A stretch of 64,000 nucleotides of DNA from Phocoena phocoena (taxonomy: Eukaryota > Chordata > Mammalia > Artiodactyla > Phocoenidae): positions 46,602,522 to 46,666,521 of the forward strand of contig NC_089232.1 of assembly GCF_963924675.1 (NCBI RefSeq), written 5' to 3'. Below are positions 23,840 to 35,475 of this stretch, in pieces. The stretch's first letter is position 1, and each line of letters begins with the position of its first letter. The notes under the pieces were generated by a model. That model was not told where the DNA came from. It did no database searches and worked only from the letters and a program-made list of their open reading frames with translations. The translations under genes and the position numbers were made by a program.

Positions 23840-25690
23840 TGATTAAAATTTTGTTTCCCCAAATACATGGTATCTATCTCTTTCTTTCCCCTAAGGTCAC
23901 TTATTTGAAACACAGATTTTGTACATCCTATAGTTATTTTTCGTTAATTTTCCTGAGAACATTGTGGAAAAACTAATATCCTGAAATACACATATACAAT
24001 CTAGCAATCTAGAAATCCAGCATTTACCTCAGACTCAAGAAATAACACCGCTCCGTGCCAGCTGCATGAGGCAGCAATATGAAAACAACCATTTGTTTTG
24101 TTTCATCACTTTCTGGAGCAGGCTACCCACAGGGTACTTAAATAGTTGATTTTCTCTTTTGCCATCTCTCTAGGCTAATGACAAAAATATATTCAGCTAC
24201 CAAGAAACTAAATAGGTTATTTATGTTTCGCTTGTCAAATCTATATTTTTCAAATATCCCCTGAGCCAGATTTGAGGAGGCAGTAAAGCTAGGGTGGGGA
24301 TATTTCACACACATTTAATTTGTAATTCTAAAGAGGTACAGTTCTTTTTTCTTTTTTTTCTTTTTTCTCCTTGTAGTTCTGCTGGATCTCTACGATGTCA
24401 GCAATAATATCGGCACTGTTGTGCTTTGAATTGTTTCTGTGGAATCCCACAGGGTAAAATGGGCAAATTGAATGACTTTAATTTTCCAGTAGGAGACTGT
24501 GGCCTGTTGGCTCATCCATAGAATACGAAGTCTCTGCCTTTCTGCCCGCTGCTCCCTCATTCCTAATCACACTATGCATGCAGTGTCTACATGGATGACA
24601 GGTCCCTGGAAAAGGATTGACCAACTCTCCTTTTTCTTAGGTTTTTTGATTATTTTTTAAAGCTGACCACCAAGAACTTCTTTATCTAGCAGAAAAGTAA
24701 TACCTTCAGGTATTCTATTATTAATAAATTCTAATATTAATACATTCAGCTTATTTGGATGCTTTCGTTATATGAGTACTCAATGAGCAGTAACTCCATG
24801 CCAGAGTTTATTTCCTCCTTACTTTCAATATAAGCCAGCTTCTCTACCTGTTATCAGAGTGCTGCCTTCTCTCACTTATTTCTAGTCTCAGTTTGATGTC
24901 ACAGTATTCATCAACGACAGGAAAGGAGAGGGAGGTACCTGTTAAATTCTTTCTGATGAGTAAAATTTCAATCGTGTGTTGATGCCTTTAAGAAAATGGG
25001 ACCTCTGACAATGCCGGCTCTACTAAACCAAAAACTTCCATCAGATACCATAGTTAAAAAGGTATGGGGTTTTATTGATGACAATATATTGGGCTAGGTA
25101 CAATGCTCCCACTGAGAACTTAAAATGTCTTGATTACAGTATTTTCAAACATCTTTTAAAGTGCATTTATTCATCTACAAGAATAAAAAGACTCCTTTGA
25201 GACCAAAATCTTGGTAAAAACAGAACCCAAAGAGGTAAACAGAGCACTGACGTTGGCTTTTGCTTTAGAGTCTTTGCCAGCTCCGACTGATTTTTAGCTT
25301 TTATGTTCTATGAGTGCAGGTGGAGAGGTGGCAGTGGAAAGAGACACATAGTTGAGGAATCTACTACAGTGGAGCGTCTAACAGAAGACTCCCCCCAGTT
25401 AACTGGTACCCTACAACACCTATCAGTTTAGTAATGATGGCCAGAAATAAATCTCTGTCCCTTCTCAAGGGGAAAGCATGGAAAGCACCTGTCTCAAATC
25501 TTGGCACTGGGCTGGGAAAAAAGAAACCTCCCCTGAAAATGCATACCACAGCTGGTCCTACTGATGGTAGGTAGCTGTAACCCTTAATCCCAGAATTTAG
25601 TTCAAGCTGATCCCAGGAAGGTAATACTCTGAGGTACTTATCAAAGGCAGTAGAAAATACACTGTGAAGCACCATCTTTTAACCCAGATG
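23840..25690. other. Mostly unassigned DNA with one exon-like segment
   Basis: No repeat is identified. The exon-like piece at 24377-24453 is listed separately. A 103-codon frame on the - strand at 25364-25675 has no recognisable domain and no supporting signals. Confidence 0.45.
24377..24453 (+). other. Exon-like 77-bp segment (unproven)
   Basis: On the + strand a long pyrimidine tract (about 24341-24370) ends in CTCCTTGTAG, a textbook 3' splice site. After 77 bases that are open in one frame (starting FCWISTMSAIISALLC), AGG is followed by GTAAAA, an acceptable 5' splice site. On the - strand the same bases are also open and look equally protein-like (NSADIIADIVEIQQNYKEK), so strand is uncertain. 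Two CpGs survive in an otherwise CpG-poor stretch. No gene is recognised, and a chance resemblance is quite possible. Confidence 0.22.
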
Positions 25691-26170
25691 TCAAAAGATC
25701 CCAATCAATAAACTTGCCAGGGATATACATACACTCAATAATCACAAAACTCATAATGAAATGACGTGGCATGAGCAAAGCCAGCAGAAACCACAACCAT
25801 TATAATCAAAACTATAAAGACACAGATGTTAGATTGCAAAATTTCAAATTAATGCTTAATATGCTTCAAGAAATAAAATAGGGGCCTGAAAATAAGAATG
25901 AGCATGTAAGATTGCCAAAACAGTTTTGAAAAGGAACCAAAGAACATTTCATAATAAAAATTATAATAACTGAAATTAAAACTCAACGAGCATTTAAGAG
26001 ATGGGAGAAAAAGTGTTAGAAAACTGGAAAACTCATCTAAAAGTATGCAGAAGTCACTGTAGAAAAACAACACAGAAAATATGAACAAAACATGGACGGA
26101 GGAAAGTGGCCTACCAAGTACCTAAGTTTTGGAATGAAATAAGATAATGGCTGATAAAGTTCCTGGAACT

Positions 26171-26381
26171 TTTTTTTTTTTTTTTTTTTGCGGTAGGCGG
26201 GCCTCTCACTGCTGTGGCCTCTCCCGTTGCGGAGCACAGGCTCCGGACGCGCAGGCTCAGCGGCCATGGCTCACGGGCCCAGGCACTCCACGGCATGTGG
26301 GATCTTCCCGGACCGCGGCACGAACCCGTGTGCCCCGCATCGGCAGGCGGACTCTCAACCACTGCACCACCAGGGAAGCCC
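26171..26381 (-). mobile_element. CHR-type SINE, inverted (first of a stacked pair)
   Basis: A T run, GGCCTCTCACTGCTGTGGCC, GCGGAGCACAGGCTCCGGAC and the CCACCAGGGAAGCC end form a short-form CHR SINE on the - strand. CCTGGAACT occurs immediately before it (26162-26170), between it and the next SINE (26382-26390), and after the next SINE (26591-26599). Antisense frames of 165, 154 and 111 codons across the pair come only from these GC-rich repeats. Confidence 0.95.
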
Positions 26382-26390
26382 CCTGGAACT

Positions 26391-26590
26391 TTTTTTTTTT
26401 TTTTTTTTTTCGGTACGCGGGCCTCTCACTGTTGCGGCCTCTCCCGTTTTGGAGCACAGGCTCCGGACGCGCAGGCTCCAGACGCGCAGGCCCAGCGGCC
26501 ACGGCTCACGGACCCAGCCGCTCCGCGGGGCACAAACCATATCCCCTGCATCGGCAGGCTGACTCTCAACCACGGCGCCACCAGGGAAGC
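26391..26590 (-). mobile_element. CHR-type SINE, inverted (second of a stacked pair)
   Basis: This is the same SINE type and orientation as its neighbour, with the shared CCTGGAACT duplication on both sides. It differs by a short internal tandem duplication near 26463-26490 (GACGCGCAGG occurs twice) and by loss of about 20 bases around 26527, where the GATC-containing block of the consensus is missing. These differences rule out a simple recent duplication of the first copy. Confidence 0.95.
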
Positions 26591-27119
26591 CCTGGAACTA
26601 TTTTTAAAGCCACAATTTACACTCAGTTTGGCAAAGAGGAATAAATTTGAAAACCACCCACATCTAGCCATAATATAATGAAATTTCAAAGCGACAACCA
26701 AAAAAATCATCACAAATATCAACGTTATATACAACATTATAACTGCAGTGAGTAAAAAGGCTATTAACAACTTTATATCAATATAAAACTTAGTTGAAAC
26801 AGAAAAATTGTAAGAAAAAACATTAAAAAATTAACGAAAGAAATATAAAGCTCGAATGACCAATGTTCATATCTATCATACCGTGACAGAGAACCCAAGG
26901 CAAAAACTGCCAAAAGGAACCCCTTATAAGCAGACTCAATTCTGCTTTTCTTCCACAAATACCCCACAATATGAACACGAATGTAATGTGTTCTTTGTAA
27001 AATGGCCCAGCCTCATCTCATTACACCCAAGACTAGACTTAGACTGTTCTTCACAAATTTAACTACTTACAGTTTGAAAATTCCAAGCCATCCTTTGTCT
27101 CTGGTCTTCGCCTGAGCTG

Positions 27120-27460
27120 TTACTTCTGTCTGAAACCTCCTCCTCCTCTTATCCACTTCCTGCTTCCTTCAGGGAACTTCTGCTCATTATTCATGATGTA
27201 ACTCAGGTGTTGCCTACTCTCGGCGGCCTCTGTAGCTTCCCCCACCTGACCCAAATCTTGAATAATGGTCTCTCCATAATTGAATGAATGCCTGCCTCTG
27301 CAAGCTTTTATCAATTGTTTTGTAGCCATCTATTTCTTTGTGTCTCTCCCAGCCGACTGAGAGCTGCTGAGGACAGTGATTTTGACTTTTGATCTTTTGA
27401 TTCCGTGCTGTTCTTCAAGGTCTAACACAGTGTTTAAATATAATAGTTCATATCAATTTG
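27120..27460 (+). repeat. L2 LINE 3' region
   Basis: CCTCCTCCTCTTATCCACTT, then AGGGAACTTCTGCTCATTAT, CTTCCCCCACCTGACCCAAA, a CTTTTATCAATTGTTTTGTA block and GAGAGCTGCTGAGGACAGTG follow the L2 3' region in the + orientation. Confidence 0.6.
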
Positions 27461-27955
27461 TTCCGTAATTCTATAATAAATGAACGCAATTTATCTTGAT
27501 ATTATTAGCCACTTAATTCATCCATCTGCTAGCTCCTGTCAACAAGAACTTTCTGCTTGATTTCCCTGTAATTTTTTTGTGTGAGAAAAGAATGTATCTA
27601 CATCAGAAGTGAATATCTCATCTGATTAATGGTCTGCCATAAATTAAAAGTTTGTCATTTTGGCTTTTACATCGATGTCTCCTGAGTATGCTAAGAGTGA
27701 ATCAGTTTTCTTGAGCCAGTTTCGAAGAGCCAGGACCATAGTATACTGACCAAGATAAATGCCACCTGTTGAGGGTTTGGGCAGGCAGCCAGTTAGCTTT
27801 TCTTTACACAAATCTCTGCAGCTGGAGTCCCCTTCCGTCCAGAAACTTTCTCACAGCATTCTTCAAACTATACTAGAAGGAATATAAGAAAAATTAGGTT
27901 TCTTCTTTTTATTGCAGATATTTACATTCTACTTGATTTGAGGCAGCTCACATTA
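27461..27955. other. Unassigned DNA
   Basis: No gene or repeat is recognised in this stretch. Confidence 0.5.
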
Positions 27956-28115
27956 GGGGATAAAGGCAGGTTTTGGTATCAAGCAGACTTCAGCTCATTT
28001 TGGCTCTGACACTTAGTAACTGCATGTTCTGGGAAATTTTATAGCCTTTTAAAGCACGCTTTTCATTTCTAAATAGGACAATAATCTCTACTTCACTTGC
28101 TGTGGAGATTCCACG
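27956..28115 (+). repeat. MIR SINE
   Basis: GGTTTTGGTATCAAGCAGAC, TGGCTCTGACACTTAGTAAC, TTTTCATTTCTAAATAGGAC and a GTGGAGATTCCACGTGAAC tail keep MIR order in the + orientation. Confidence 0.7.
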
Positions 28116-28204
28116 TGAACATTTGGCCCATAGCCTTGTACCTGCTAGGCCCTCAGTTGGTTCACTTCCCTTCCCCACTGAGTTATGAGCATGCTATGGC
28201 TTCC

Positions 28205-28335
28205 TACAATAACTGAAGTGCCTGATTTTCTTCCTGCTAGATTATAAGCTTCTTGTGGACAAATGCTTCCTCATAACAATTTTGCATAGCATCATACCTT
28301 GCACACAATAAAAGCTCAATAAATGTGGTGAATTC
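28205..28335 (+). repeat. L2 LINE 3' end
   Basis: CTAGATTATAAGCTTCTTGT, ATAGCATCATACCTTGCACA and AAAAGCTCAATAAATGTGGT form the typical L2 terminus in the + orientation. Confidence 0.7.
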
Positions 28336-28380
28336 CCATAGTTGTATCATCTTTCCAAGTAGATATATGCAGGAAACTGC

Positions 28381-28508
28381 TTTTTTTCTTCGTTTTTTGG
28401 CCACACTGCGCAGTATGAGGGGATCTTAGTTCCCCAAACAGGGATCAAACCCTCACCCTCTGCAGTGGAAGCTCGGAGTCCTAACCACTGAACCACCAGG
28501 GAAGTCCT
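28381..28508 (-). mobile_element. tRNA-derived SINE, inverted, 5' part
   Basis: TTTTTTGGCCACACTGCGCA, AGTTCCCCAAACAGGGATCA and CCACTGAACCACCAGGGAAG read as a CHR-related tRNA SINE on the - strand, in a form whose body is shorter than the GC-rich cetacean one. A duplication close to GGAAACTGCTTT flanks it at 28372-28383 and 28509-28520, with one difference. Confidence 0.85.
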
Positions 28509-28521
28509 GGAAACCGCTTTC

Positions 28522-31185
28522 TAACAACATGGATTTGGTTTCTACTTTAACAGTAAACATGTAAGAAGCATTTGATGGCCCAGAGCTGTGTTTCAGAACC
28601 AAGTTTACCTCACAGACTTCACACAGCTGGTGTTGGTTTTTGACTTTCTGGCATGTTCAACCACATTCGTCCACCACTTCTGCCTATGCTTATGTAGTGC
28701 AGAACTCCAGACCTCTCTTGCCTTCCTGGATATCTGCTAGTCAGCCTCATCTTCTTCCCTATCTTTCCCACAACCCATCTCTGCTTTATTTCTCCTTATA
28801 AATGAAATATTTAATGTTAGCTAAACGAAATACTCTCTTCCACAATACAATTACAAAATATCTAACTATCTGAAGGCCTGTTCTGCCAGTTTTTCCCAGA
28901 GCACAGAGGGCCTCATTCCTGATCTGCACCCTGTACTCCTTTCAGGATGTGTTGAAGGTCAGCGACTGCAGCGGCTAATGACTTAATCCTCGTAGAGGCA
29001 GATGGCAAGTGCCAATTTTTAGTTGTCAGCAGTATTAAAATGGATCCATTTTAGGTTAAAAAAATCAAGTTGCAGAAGTCTTCAAAATAGAAGCATCAAA
29101 TTTGAAATATGGATAGTTGTTTCATGATTTAAAAACTCCATGTTCTTGGAATTAATATTTTAGTTTTTCATGTTTTCCAAAATAATGAATAAAAATGTAG
29201 TAATAACTGCTTGGGATCTCAAACAGATGATTGAAGAATTATCATAAAATTGTCTGACCCAAAATTATAGAGACACTGTTAGGAAAAGTTCCAATTATGT
29301 CCACTTTTAACCACAGTTTGATTTAATGGAAACTTTTGATATAAACTATTGTGAAAATTAAAACATTATTTATTATCTGCAGCTCAAGGTAGTTCATCCA
29401 AATGATTATCCTTTGTCTTGAGGACTGCAGGCTTCACATATCTTCTGCCCACTCCTTCCTTAAATTTTCACTGCCTACTATAAGTCATCATTGCCGCAGA
29501 GAACCCGTTTTCTGTAATTTTACCGTGTCGTTGACTTACTCAAATCCATTGCTCGGAAATCTTCAATAACTATCTAAATATTACTTGAGAAAAACCCAAA
29601 ACCAATAACCAAACCAACAAACAACACCTCTTAGCTTTGGTTTCAAATCAGTCAGGAAAAACAAAAAACACCTCTATTACAGAGATCAATACAAATGACC
29701 TATTATAATGCTAATGAAGAGTTGTGTAGTTAAAGGAATGCCCTAAAATGAGTCCTGGTAAGCCAATGAAGAGGCAGAAGAGCCAATTTACATTACAGAG
29801 CCAGCCATGCTAAATATTCACGAGGGTTCATTTTGAGAGGGCACTTCCATCAATAATACTAAAGATGACACCTAAATTAAAAGAAACTACTTAGCATGTG
29901 GAAAGAGTATACAGGGTTGAGCCCTAAGATAGGCAAATTTTTGAAAACTTGTAGAGATTTGAAGTAGAAAGTAAGTCAACAAGCTTTTCCAATTCAACCT
30001 CCGGTGTTAAGAGTGTACCCTTATATTTCTAAAAACAAAACTTAGGTTGTAATATATTATCCTAATCTACAGAGATTAGCATTTGGACACATCCTTAGGA
30101 ATATAGACACTTTAGTAGGGCTCGAACAAACTGATTTAAAAATATTTTCAAGCATAACATGTTTTATTACAGAGAGGAAGAAAGGAATGACCAATCATGG
30201 AGGAAAACAAGCAGTGGGAGTTATTCTGCTGAGATTACTTTTGCATGCAAATGCTATCAGGTAGCAGGGTCATCTTGAATTTACATTATCAATTCTCTCT
30301 CTTATGATCTGAGGGGAGAATTAGGTAAGTACCTCCACTGGCAGTGAGTGGGCAAACTTAGGCCATTTCTTGAAAATAGAAAGACAGCTGAGAAAACAGT
30401 GCTCATATCAAAAAAAAAAAAAAAAAAAAGACAAATAGGCATGTTCCCAGATTTCATTTAGATTAAATATTGTAAAGATGTAAACTGCATCCAAATTAAC
30501 CCATTTTTAATGAATTTCAATCAATAAATAGGGATTTCTGTTATGTCAGGTTTTTTAAAAGTATGTAATAGAATGATAATTCAATCACAAAATGATGAGA
30601 AAATATTACTCACTATTGGTGAGGATGAAGAGAATATGGAAATCTGTTCTTAACTTTTTGGAATTAAACTTGATAACTGGTATCAATAGGTTCAAAATCA
30701 TGACTATCCTTTCTTCTAGTAATTACACTTCTAAAACATTATTCTAAGAAAAATAATCAGAGATGCTCATGAAGATTAAATACAAGATAGAGCTTCACAC
30801 CAATAATGATAAAAAAAAAAAAATTGGAAACAAAGCTCCCATAGGAGTTTGGCTAATCTCTAAAATTAATCTATATAATACAATATTAAGAATTGCTAAG
30901 AGTTATGTTTTAGAGTTTAGAGGAATATAAGGAAAATGTTAAATATAAGGTTAAAAAAATAAGTCTAAGACAGCATCTATAGTATGATTTATCAATATGA
31001 TTTCTCTCTCATTGTGTGTGTATATATATGTGAGAAGAGAGAGGGAGAGAGAGGAAAGAGACCAAATTGAAAGAATGTTATCATTGGCAATTACAGGTTG
31101 TAGATTTAGATTTTATCAGACAAGAAAGAGTACAGAAAGCTACATTTTGTGGAAAATGACATGTATCACCTAGAAACGCTCTCAG
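28522..31185. other. Long stretch without recognisable features
   Basis: About 2.7 kb contains no identifiable gene and only weak L2-like wording near 28620-28760 and 29390-29560. An A run at 30411-30429 and a (TG)n/(TA)n then (GA)n simple repeat at 31013-31062 are the only low-complexity parts. Confidence 0.5.
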
Positions 31186-31620
31186 CCGCAGGTAACAGAG
31201 GTTTAAACAGAATAAATATGACTTAAAGAGACGTCTGCTTAAAGAAAAAATCTGAATGTTGTCAGTTGTTTCTGGCATTGATTTAGCTACTGAACAATGC
31301 TATCAGGGCCCCTGATTCTATTTTTCTGCTTTGCTATGCTTAGATTGTCAGTTTTTATCCTGTGCTTGTCTCATCACAGTAGCCAGGTGGCTACAACAGC
31401 TTCAGCCATTACATCTGCATTTAAGGCAGAAGAAAGAGACTAAGGAACAATGCCAACCATGTCTGGTATCCTCAAAGAGAGAAGTAAAAGCTTTCCCATA
31501 ATCATTCTCTTAAAAAAATTGACTTTATGTCTCATTGACCAGAAGTGGACCATGTGGTCAACTCTAGATTCAATGCTGTTTGATAAAAGGAGGAACTTGA
31601 GTACCACAAATGACTTAGAC
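31186..31620 (+). repeat. Ancient interspersed repeat, family unresolved
   Basis: Blocks such as GAGGTTTAAACAGAATAAAT, TGGCTACAACAGCTTCAGCC, TTAAGGCAGAAGAAAGAGAC and CTTTATGTCTCATTGACCAG occur in the order of a common old mammalian repeat that I cannot name. A 106-codon frame at 31450-31770 overlaps it and has no recognisable product. Confidence 0.35.
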
Positions 31621-34174
31621 CAATGGTTCTTAAACTTGGCTACACACTTAGGTCAGTGGTTGTCAACCAGAATTTTAAAATATGAAAAGTGTGTGTCTGT
31701 CTTCTGGGTAGGTGAGAAATGGGAAACAGTCATTGACAAAATCATAAATTCTTTTAGTGGTTCCAGATGAAAAAATAGTCTTTCTCACCTTATTCTAACC
31801 CTTTAATATTAGTTGCTGGCAAGGCAACTAATTGCTTAACCCAGCTACTTCCTTCATAAAATACACTGAAGGAGAACATTCATTTCATTTATCATCATTC
31901 TAGTCTAGGAAAATGAGAAAAGATGTTTATATAGGAGAAAACTGTGAAACAATTTGAAAGAGGCCAACATCACTATTAGTTTTCTTCTATGAAAATTCAG
32001 TGTTCTCTAGGAACACTCTTCCAGGCTATCTGATTTTACAAATCTCTATGCCTTTCATTATCTTTGAGCAATGTTACAACTTCATAAGTTGCAAATAACT
32101 GATATGAATACAAACAATTCTTGTTGATAGACATATAAATAAATTTTGTTTGGTGGAATTATAATTAACACCTCTCCTTCTCCTACTATGTAATATATCA
32201 GTTTACCATCTGTTTTAGATTCATTCTTACCTGCTAATATATTGTGGTACTTTGAATTCGTCTTTGAATCAGTTGTAACATTTTATTGGTTCACTCTTTA
32301 GTTAATGAGGTAAATAAACTGTTTGATGTTATATGAGAATCATGATTATACTCTAAGTTGTTCTTTAACAGATGAAAAATGCAGAGGTTGATAGGGAAAA
32401 TGGAAATTTTGACTTGACTGTGTGTCTGAATTGGTCTCACAAAAGTCTGCTTTATTATTATAAATCAAATCAATGGTTGATTCTACTGTTATGAGTAGGA
32501 GATATTTCACTGACAGTTTGAAATCTGCATTTAAACAAACAGAAACAATAACAACAACTCAACACAAACCTGCAGAAAAAAGTAGTTACAGAAAAATAAT
32601 ATCAAATTTCTCAAAAGTTCATTTACATTTTGTGCTTTGCAGTCCTAAATTCAGATGAACATCATCCTCTTTCTTTCACTGTTGCTTTCACTCTGTCTCC
32701 CTTTTCTAGGTTAATAAGAACAACAACAAAGACAGTATAATACTTAAGGATTCTCAATGTGACTCAAATTTCAGCATATTTGTTTTAAGAATTGGCAGTT
32801 TTTCATAAAAAAATAAGGAAAAATAGGTGAAAGTCTTTAATTTTTCTGAATTTAGAAGAAAAGTTTATAGAATTTTAAATTTTATCCAAGACTAGTGTTT
32901 AGGACTTTGGTAGGAACTTTTAAAATGTGCCTGTATTGCCAAAACAAACAATTAACCTGTTTTTTAAACTCTGTTCCATGATATCAAGTCTTTGATAAAT
33001 GGAAAATAAAAACAAAATTAATGTATTCATTCACTCTGAGTTGTTCGTGACTAAAGGTATTGTCCCTTCTAGGAAAAGAGCTCTTTAATCATTAACGGTG
33101 GGGTTTCAAGTACCCTAGCAGTTCAGTGTCAGCTGTTTTTGGGGGTCAACATACACATTTCATTAACTTCCAAGTTACATCATATAAACTTCATTTTATT
33201 TTGTGTAGTATATACTCTCTGGTCTGTGTACTCACAATATTCACTCTCTGGTCTATACAAAGCTTGAAATACTCTTTGGTCTGTACAAGGTACATTTAAA
33301 TAATCTATTTTTACAACAGGGACATTCAACATGGGTCTAATAATGTGAATAAACTCTGGACAAAATTGGTCAAAATACCAAATACTTTTGACCCTTCTGG
33401 CTTTAGCCAGTCAGCATGAAATTTAATTTATACCAATATGCCTGAAGATTTGGTGAAGTGGAAAACAGACTCTCCATAGGGACCAACTTACACTATAAAT
33501 TTTTCCCAACTGTAAAACCAGGACTGATGGAATACTTCAATTGTAACAATAGAAAAAGTCATTACAGAACAGTAACCACAAAGAAAATATATGTTCCATC
33601 TAGAATTCTTATAACGTGTAGACTAAGATTGGAACCAGCTGAGCCAAGGATCCATCTTGCTCTTAATGAAATCTGAGCCAGATCAATTGCATGCTGGGAG
33701 CATCACTGTTGGAGACAGCTCTGTGGCAAATGAGTTTCTTGAATCACCCAAGTGGATCTAACAGCCATTTACCTGAACAGTTGGAGTCATTTTGCTGGTC
33801 TGAATGAGGTTTTAAAAACAAAAAACCTGATAATAGCTCAGCTTATCTACCTTGCCAAAAGGACAACTGGCACATCTATGTTTAATGTGATGAAGGGTAC
33901 ATAGAATGTTTTGTAGACCATGTTTGGCAACATCTCAAGAGAAAGATATAAGTTCTATTTGAGCAGCCGTTTCTACACAGTCATGTTGGAATCCTAGGAT
34001 TGATGTAGACGTCTCAGGAAGTTGATGCAGGGAGGGAAGGACAAAGTCATGTGGGTAGAGTTCTATCTCCTAGGGAACCTCCCTTATTTTATCCAATTTT
34101 TAAAAATCAGTGTTCTACAATATATTTCATTGTTCAAAGAGTTCCACTGCTAAAAATATTATCCAAGAACATTC
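31621..34174. other. Mostly unassigned DNA with a small minisatellite
   Basis: Two hAT-like terminal wordings (CAATGGTTCTTAAACTTGGC at about 31620 and CAGTGGTTGTCAACCAGAAT at about 31653) suggest small MER5-like scraps. At 33213-33297 three degenerate units of about 28 bp share ACTCTCTGGTCTG. No gene is recognised. Confidence 0.45.
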
Positions 34175-34182
34175 CTCTAAGT

Positions 34183-34396
34183 CAGTGATTCCTCACAGGG
34201 GCTATTTTGCCCCCAGGGAACACTTGATAATGTCAATGATATATTTTGGTTGTCACAACTTGGGAGTGCTATAGGCATCTAGTTGGTAGAAGTCAGTGAT
34301 CCCGTTAAACATCCTACAGCGCACAGGACAGGACAGCTCCGCAACTAAGAATTATCTGACCCAAAATGTCAATAGCACCATGGCTGAGAAACCCAG
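34183..34396 (+). mobile_element. MER20 (non-autonomous hAT-Charlie DNA transposon)
   Basis: CAGTGATTCCTCACAGGGGC, TTTTGCCCCCAGGGAACACT, GGTTGTCACAACTTGGGAGT, AACATCCTACAGCGCACAGG and CCAAAATGTCAATAGCACCA followed by GCTGAGAAACCCAG are MER20 from end to end. Flanking CTCTAAGT (34175-34182) and CTCTAAAC (34397-34404) are a decayed 8-bp target-site duplication. MER20 is an old eutherian family. Confidence 0.9.
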
Positions 34397-34515
34397 CTCT
34401 AAACCAGATGTATGATTTCCATAACAGCTCTAAGTTCTCCTTAGAATAGTCGAAAAATATTGATTTTACAAAACCATGAGTATTGTTTTCCTTTGTTTTC
34501 TAGAAGAACCCAAGG

Positions 34516-34580
34516 TTTTTTTTTGTTTGTTTTGCTTTGTTTGTTTTGTTGTTTTTCGTTTTGTTTTGTTCTGTTTCTTT
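34516..34580. repeat. T-rich (TTTTG)n-like simple repeat
   Basis: A T run followed by irregular TTTG and TTTTG units fills this stretch, directly before a MIR. Confidence 0.85.
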
Positions 34581-34582
34581 GA

Positions 34583-34770
34583 GAAACAGCCTGGTATAGT
34601 GAAGAGAGAAGATATATAATTAGATCTGGGTTAGAATTTTGATTCTTCCACTTATTATCTCTGTAGCCTCGGGATATTCCCAGATCTTTCTCAGTTTCTT
34701 CTTTTGGAAAATGGAGATGATCATACCAATTTACTGGATTATTGTCAGAAATAAATGTGAAATTTATTTG
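34583..34770 (+). repeat. MIR SINE
   Basis: GAAACAGCCTGGTATAGTGA, AATTAGATCTGGGTTAGAAT, TTCCACTTATTATCTCTGTA, TTTCTCAGTTTCTTCTTTTG and GAAAATGGAGATGATCATAC form a nearly complete MIR. Confidence 0.88.
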
Positions 34771-34887
34771 TCGAACTTTTGTTTATATAAATAAGAAACA
34801 AATACAAAATCTCACCATTGGCAGTTATGTATATATTAAAAATCTTTAATAACTCCCTCTGTGGTAATGGAGATTTAAATATACAGG

Positions 34888-35475
34888 TGGTATTGACTGG
34901 CTCCAGCCAAGACAGGATTAAGGTTCCCTTTAGCTTAACTAAACTTTAGACAGGGTTCTTTCAAAGTCTAGGCCCTTACCTCCTTTTTCTTAGAGCATTT
35001 ACTTTAAAAAACTTGTAATTGCAAATTCTTTCCTGCACCCCTTTGAAAATGTGTATAAATCTCCCAGACTTATATCAGTTTTATAAGCCAGGAATGTCTT
35101 TCTGAACAACCTGGCAGCTGTCCCTCTGAAGTAGAAACATCAAGAAAAATAGGGCCCTAACTCCTAGTGTGTGTAGGAGAGTAGGAATCTAACTTCAATG
35201 GGCACCAGTTAGCAAACACAGATGGATTAATCATAGAGAAAAACATTTGCAAACTTAGGAATAACCCAATGTGCTCAGCCTATCCCACTGATCATCCTTC
35301 CCACTAAGGTCCTTCAGTACTTTCCTACTAGCTCACCCCAGCACTTAAAAATCTTTCTACTTTTTATTTCAGTGGTGTTGAGTTCAATCTCTCTCCTCTG
35401 TTGCAATGGTCTTGAATAGTCTTCCTTGCCTATTTAACACTGTCCAATGAAATTTTTCTTTGATAGCTCCCAGCA
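34888..35475 (+). mobile_element. Probable old solo LTR (endogenous retrovirus), family unresolved
   Basis: AACTTGTAATTGCAAATTCT, GCACCCCTTTGAAAATGTGT, AGCCAGGAATGTCTTTCTGA and TCTCTCTCCTCTGTTGCAAT followed by GTCTTGAATAGTCTTCCTTG follow the order of an old LTR: a TATA-like part, then a degraded polyadenylation signal region. No retroviral coding sequence is seen nearby. The family name is not resolved. Confidence 0.5.

Larger units (their letters stand above)
25750..26850 (+). mobile_element. Ancient L1/HAL1 relic (ORF1-like), interrupted
   Basis: AGCAGAAACCACAACCATTA, then ATTATAATAACTGAAATTAA, ATAATGGCTGATAAAGTTCC and, after the two SINEs, CCCACATCTAGCCATAATAT follow the order of an old L1M/HAL1 ORF1 region in the + orientation. 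The reading frame is destroyed. Two CHR SINEs (26171-26381 and 26391-26590) split it. Edges and the exact subfamily are uncertain. Confidence 0.55.

Noticed and set aside
25364..25675. 103-codon - strand frame as a gene
   Set aside because: It has no recognisable motif, splice context or repeat-independent support.
26147..26678. Long open frames (165, 154 and 111 codons) across 26.1-26.7 kb
   Set aside because: They are readings of two CHR SINEs, with phenylalanine runs from the T tails; GC-rich SINE bodies are stop-poor in several frames.
30411..30429. A run as the tail of a processed pseudogene
   Set aside because: No recognisable coding or repeat sequence precedes it.
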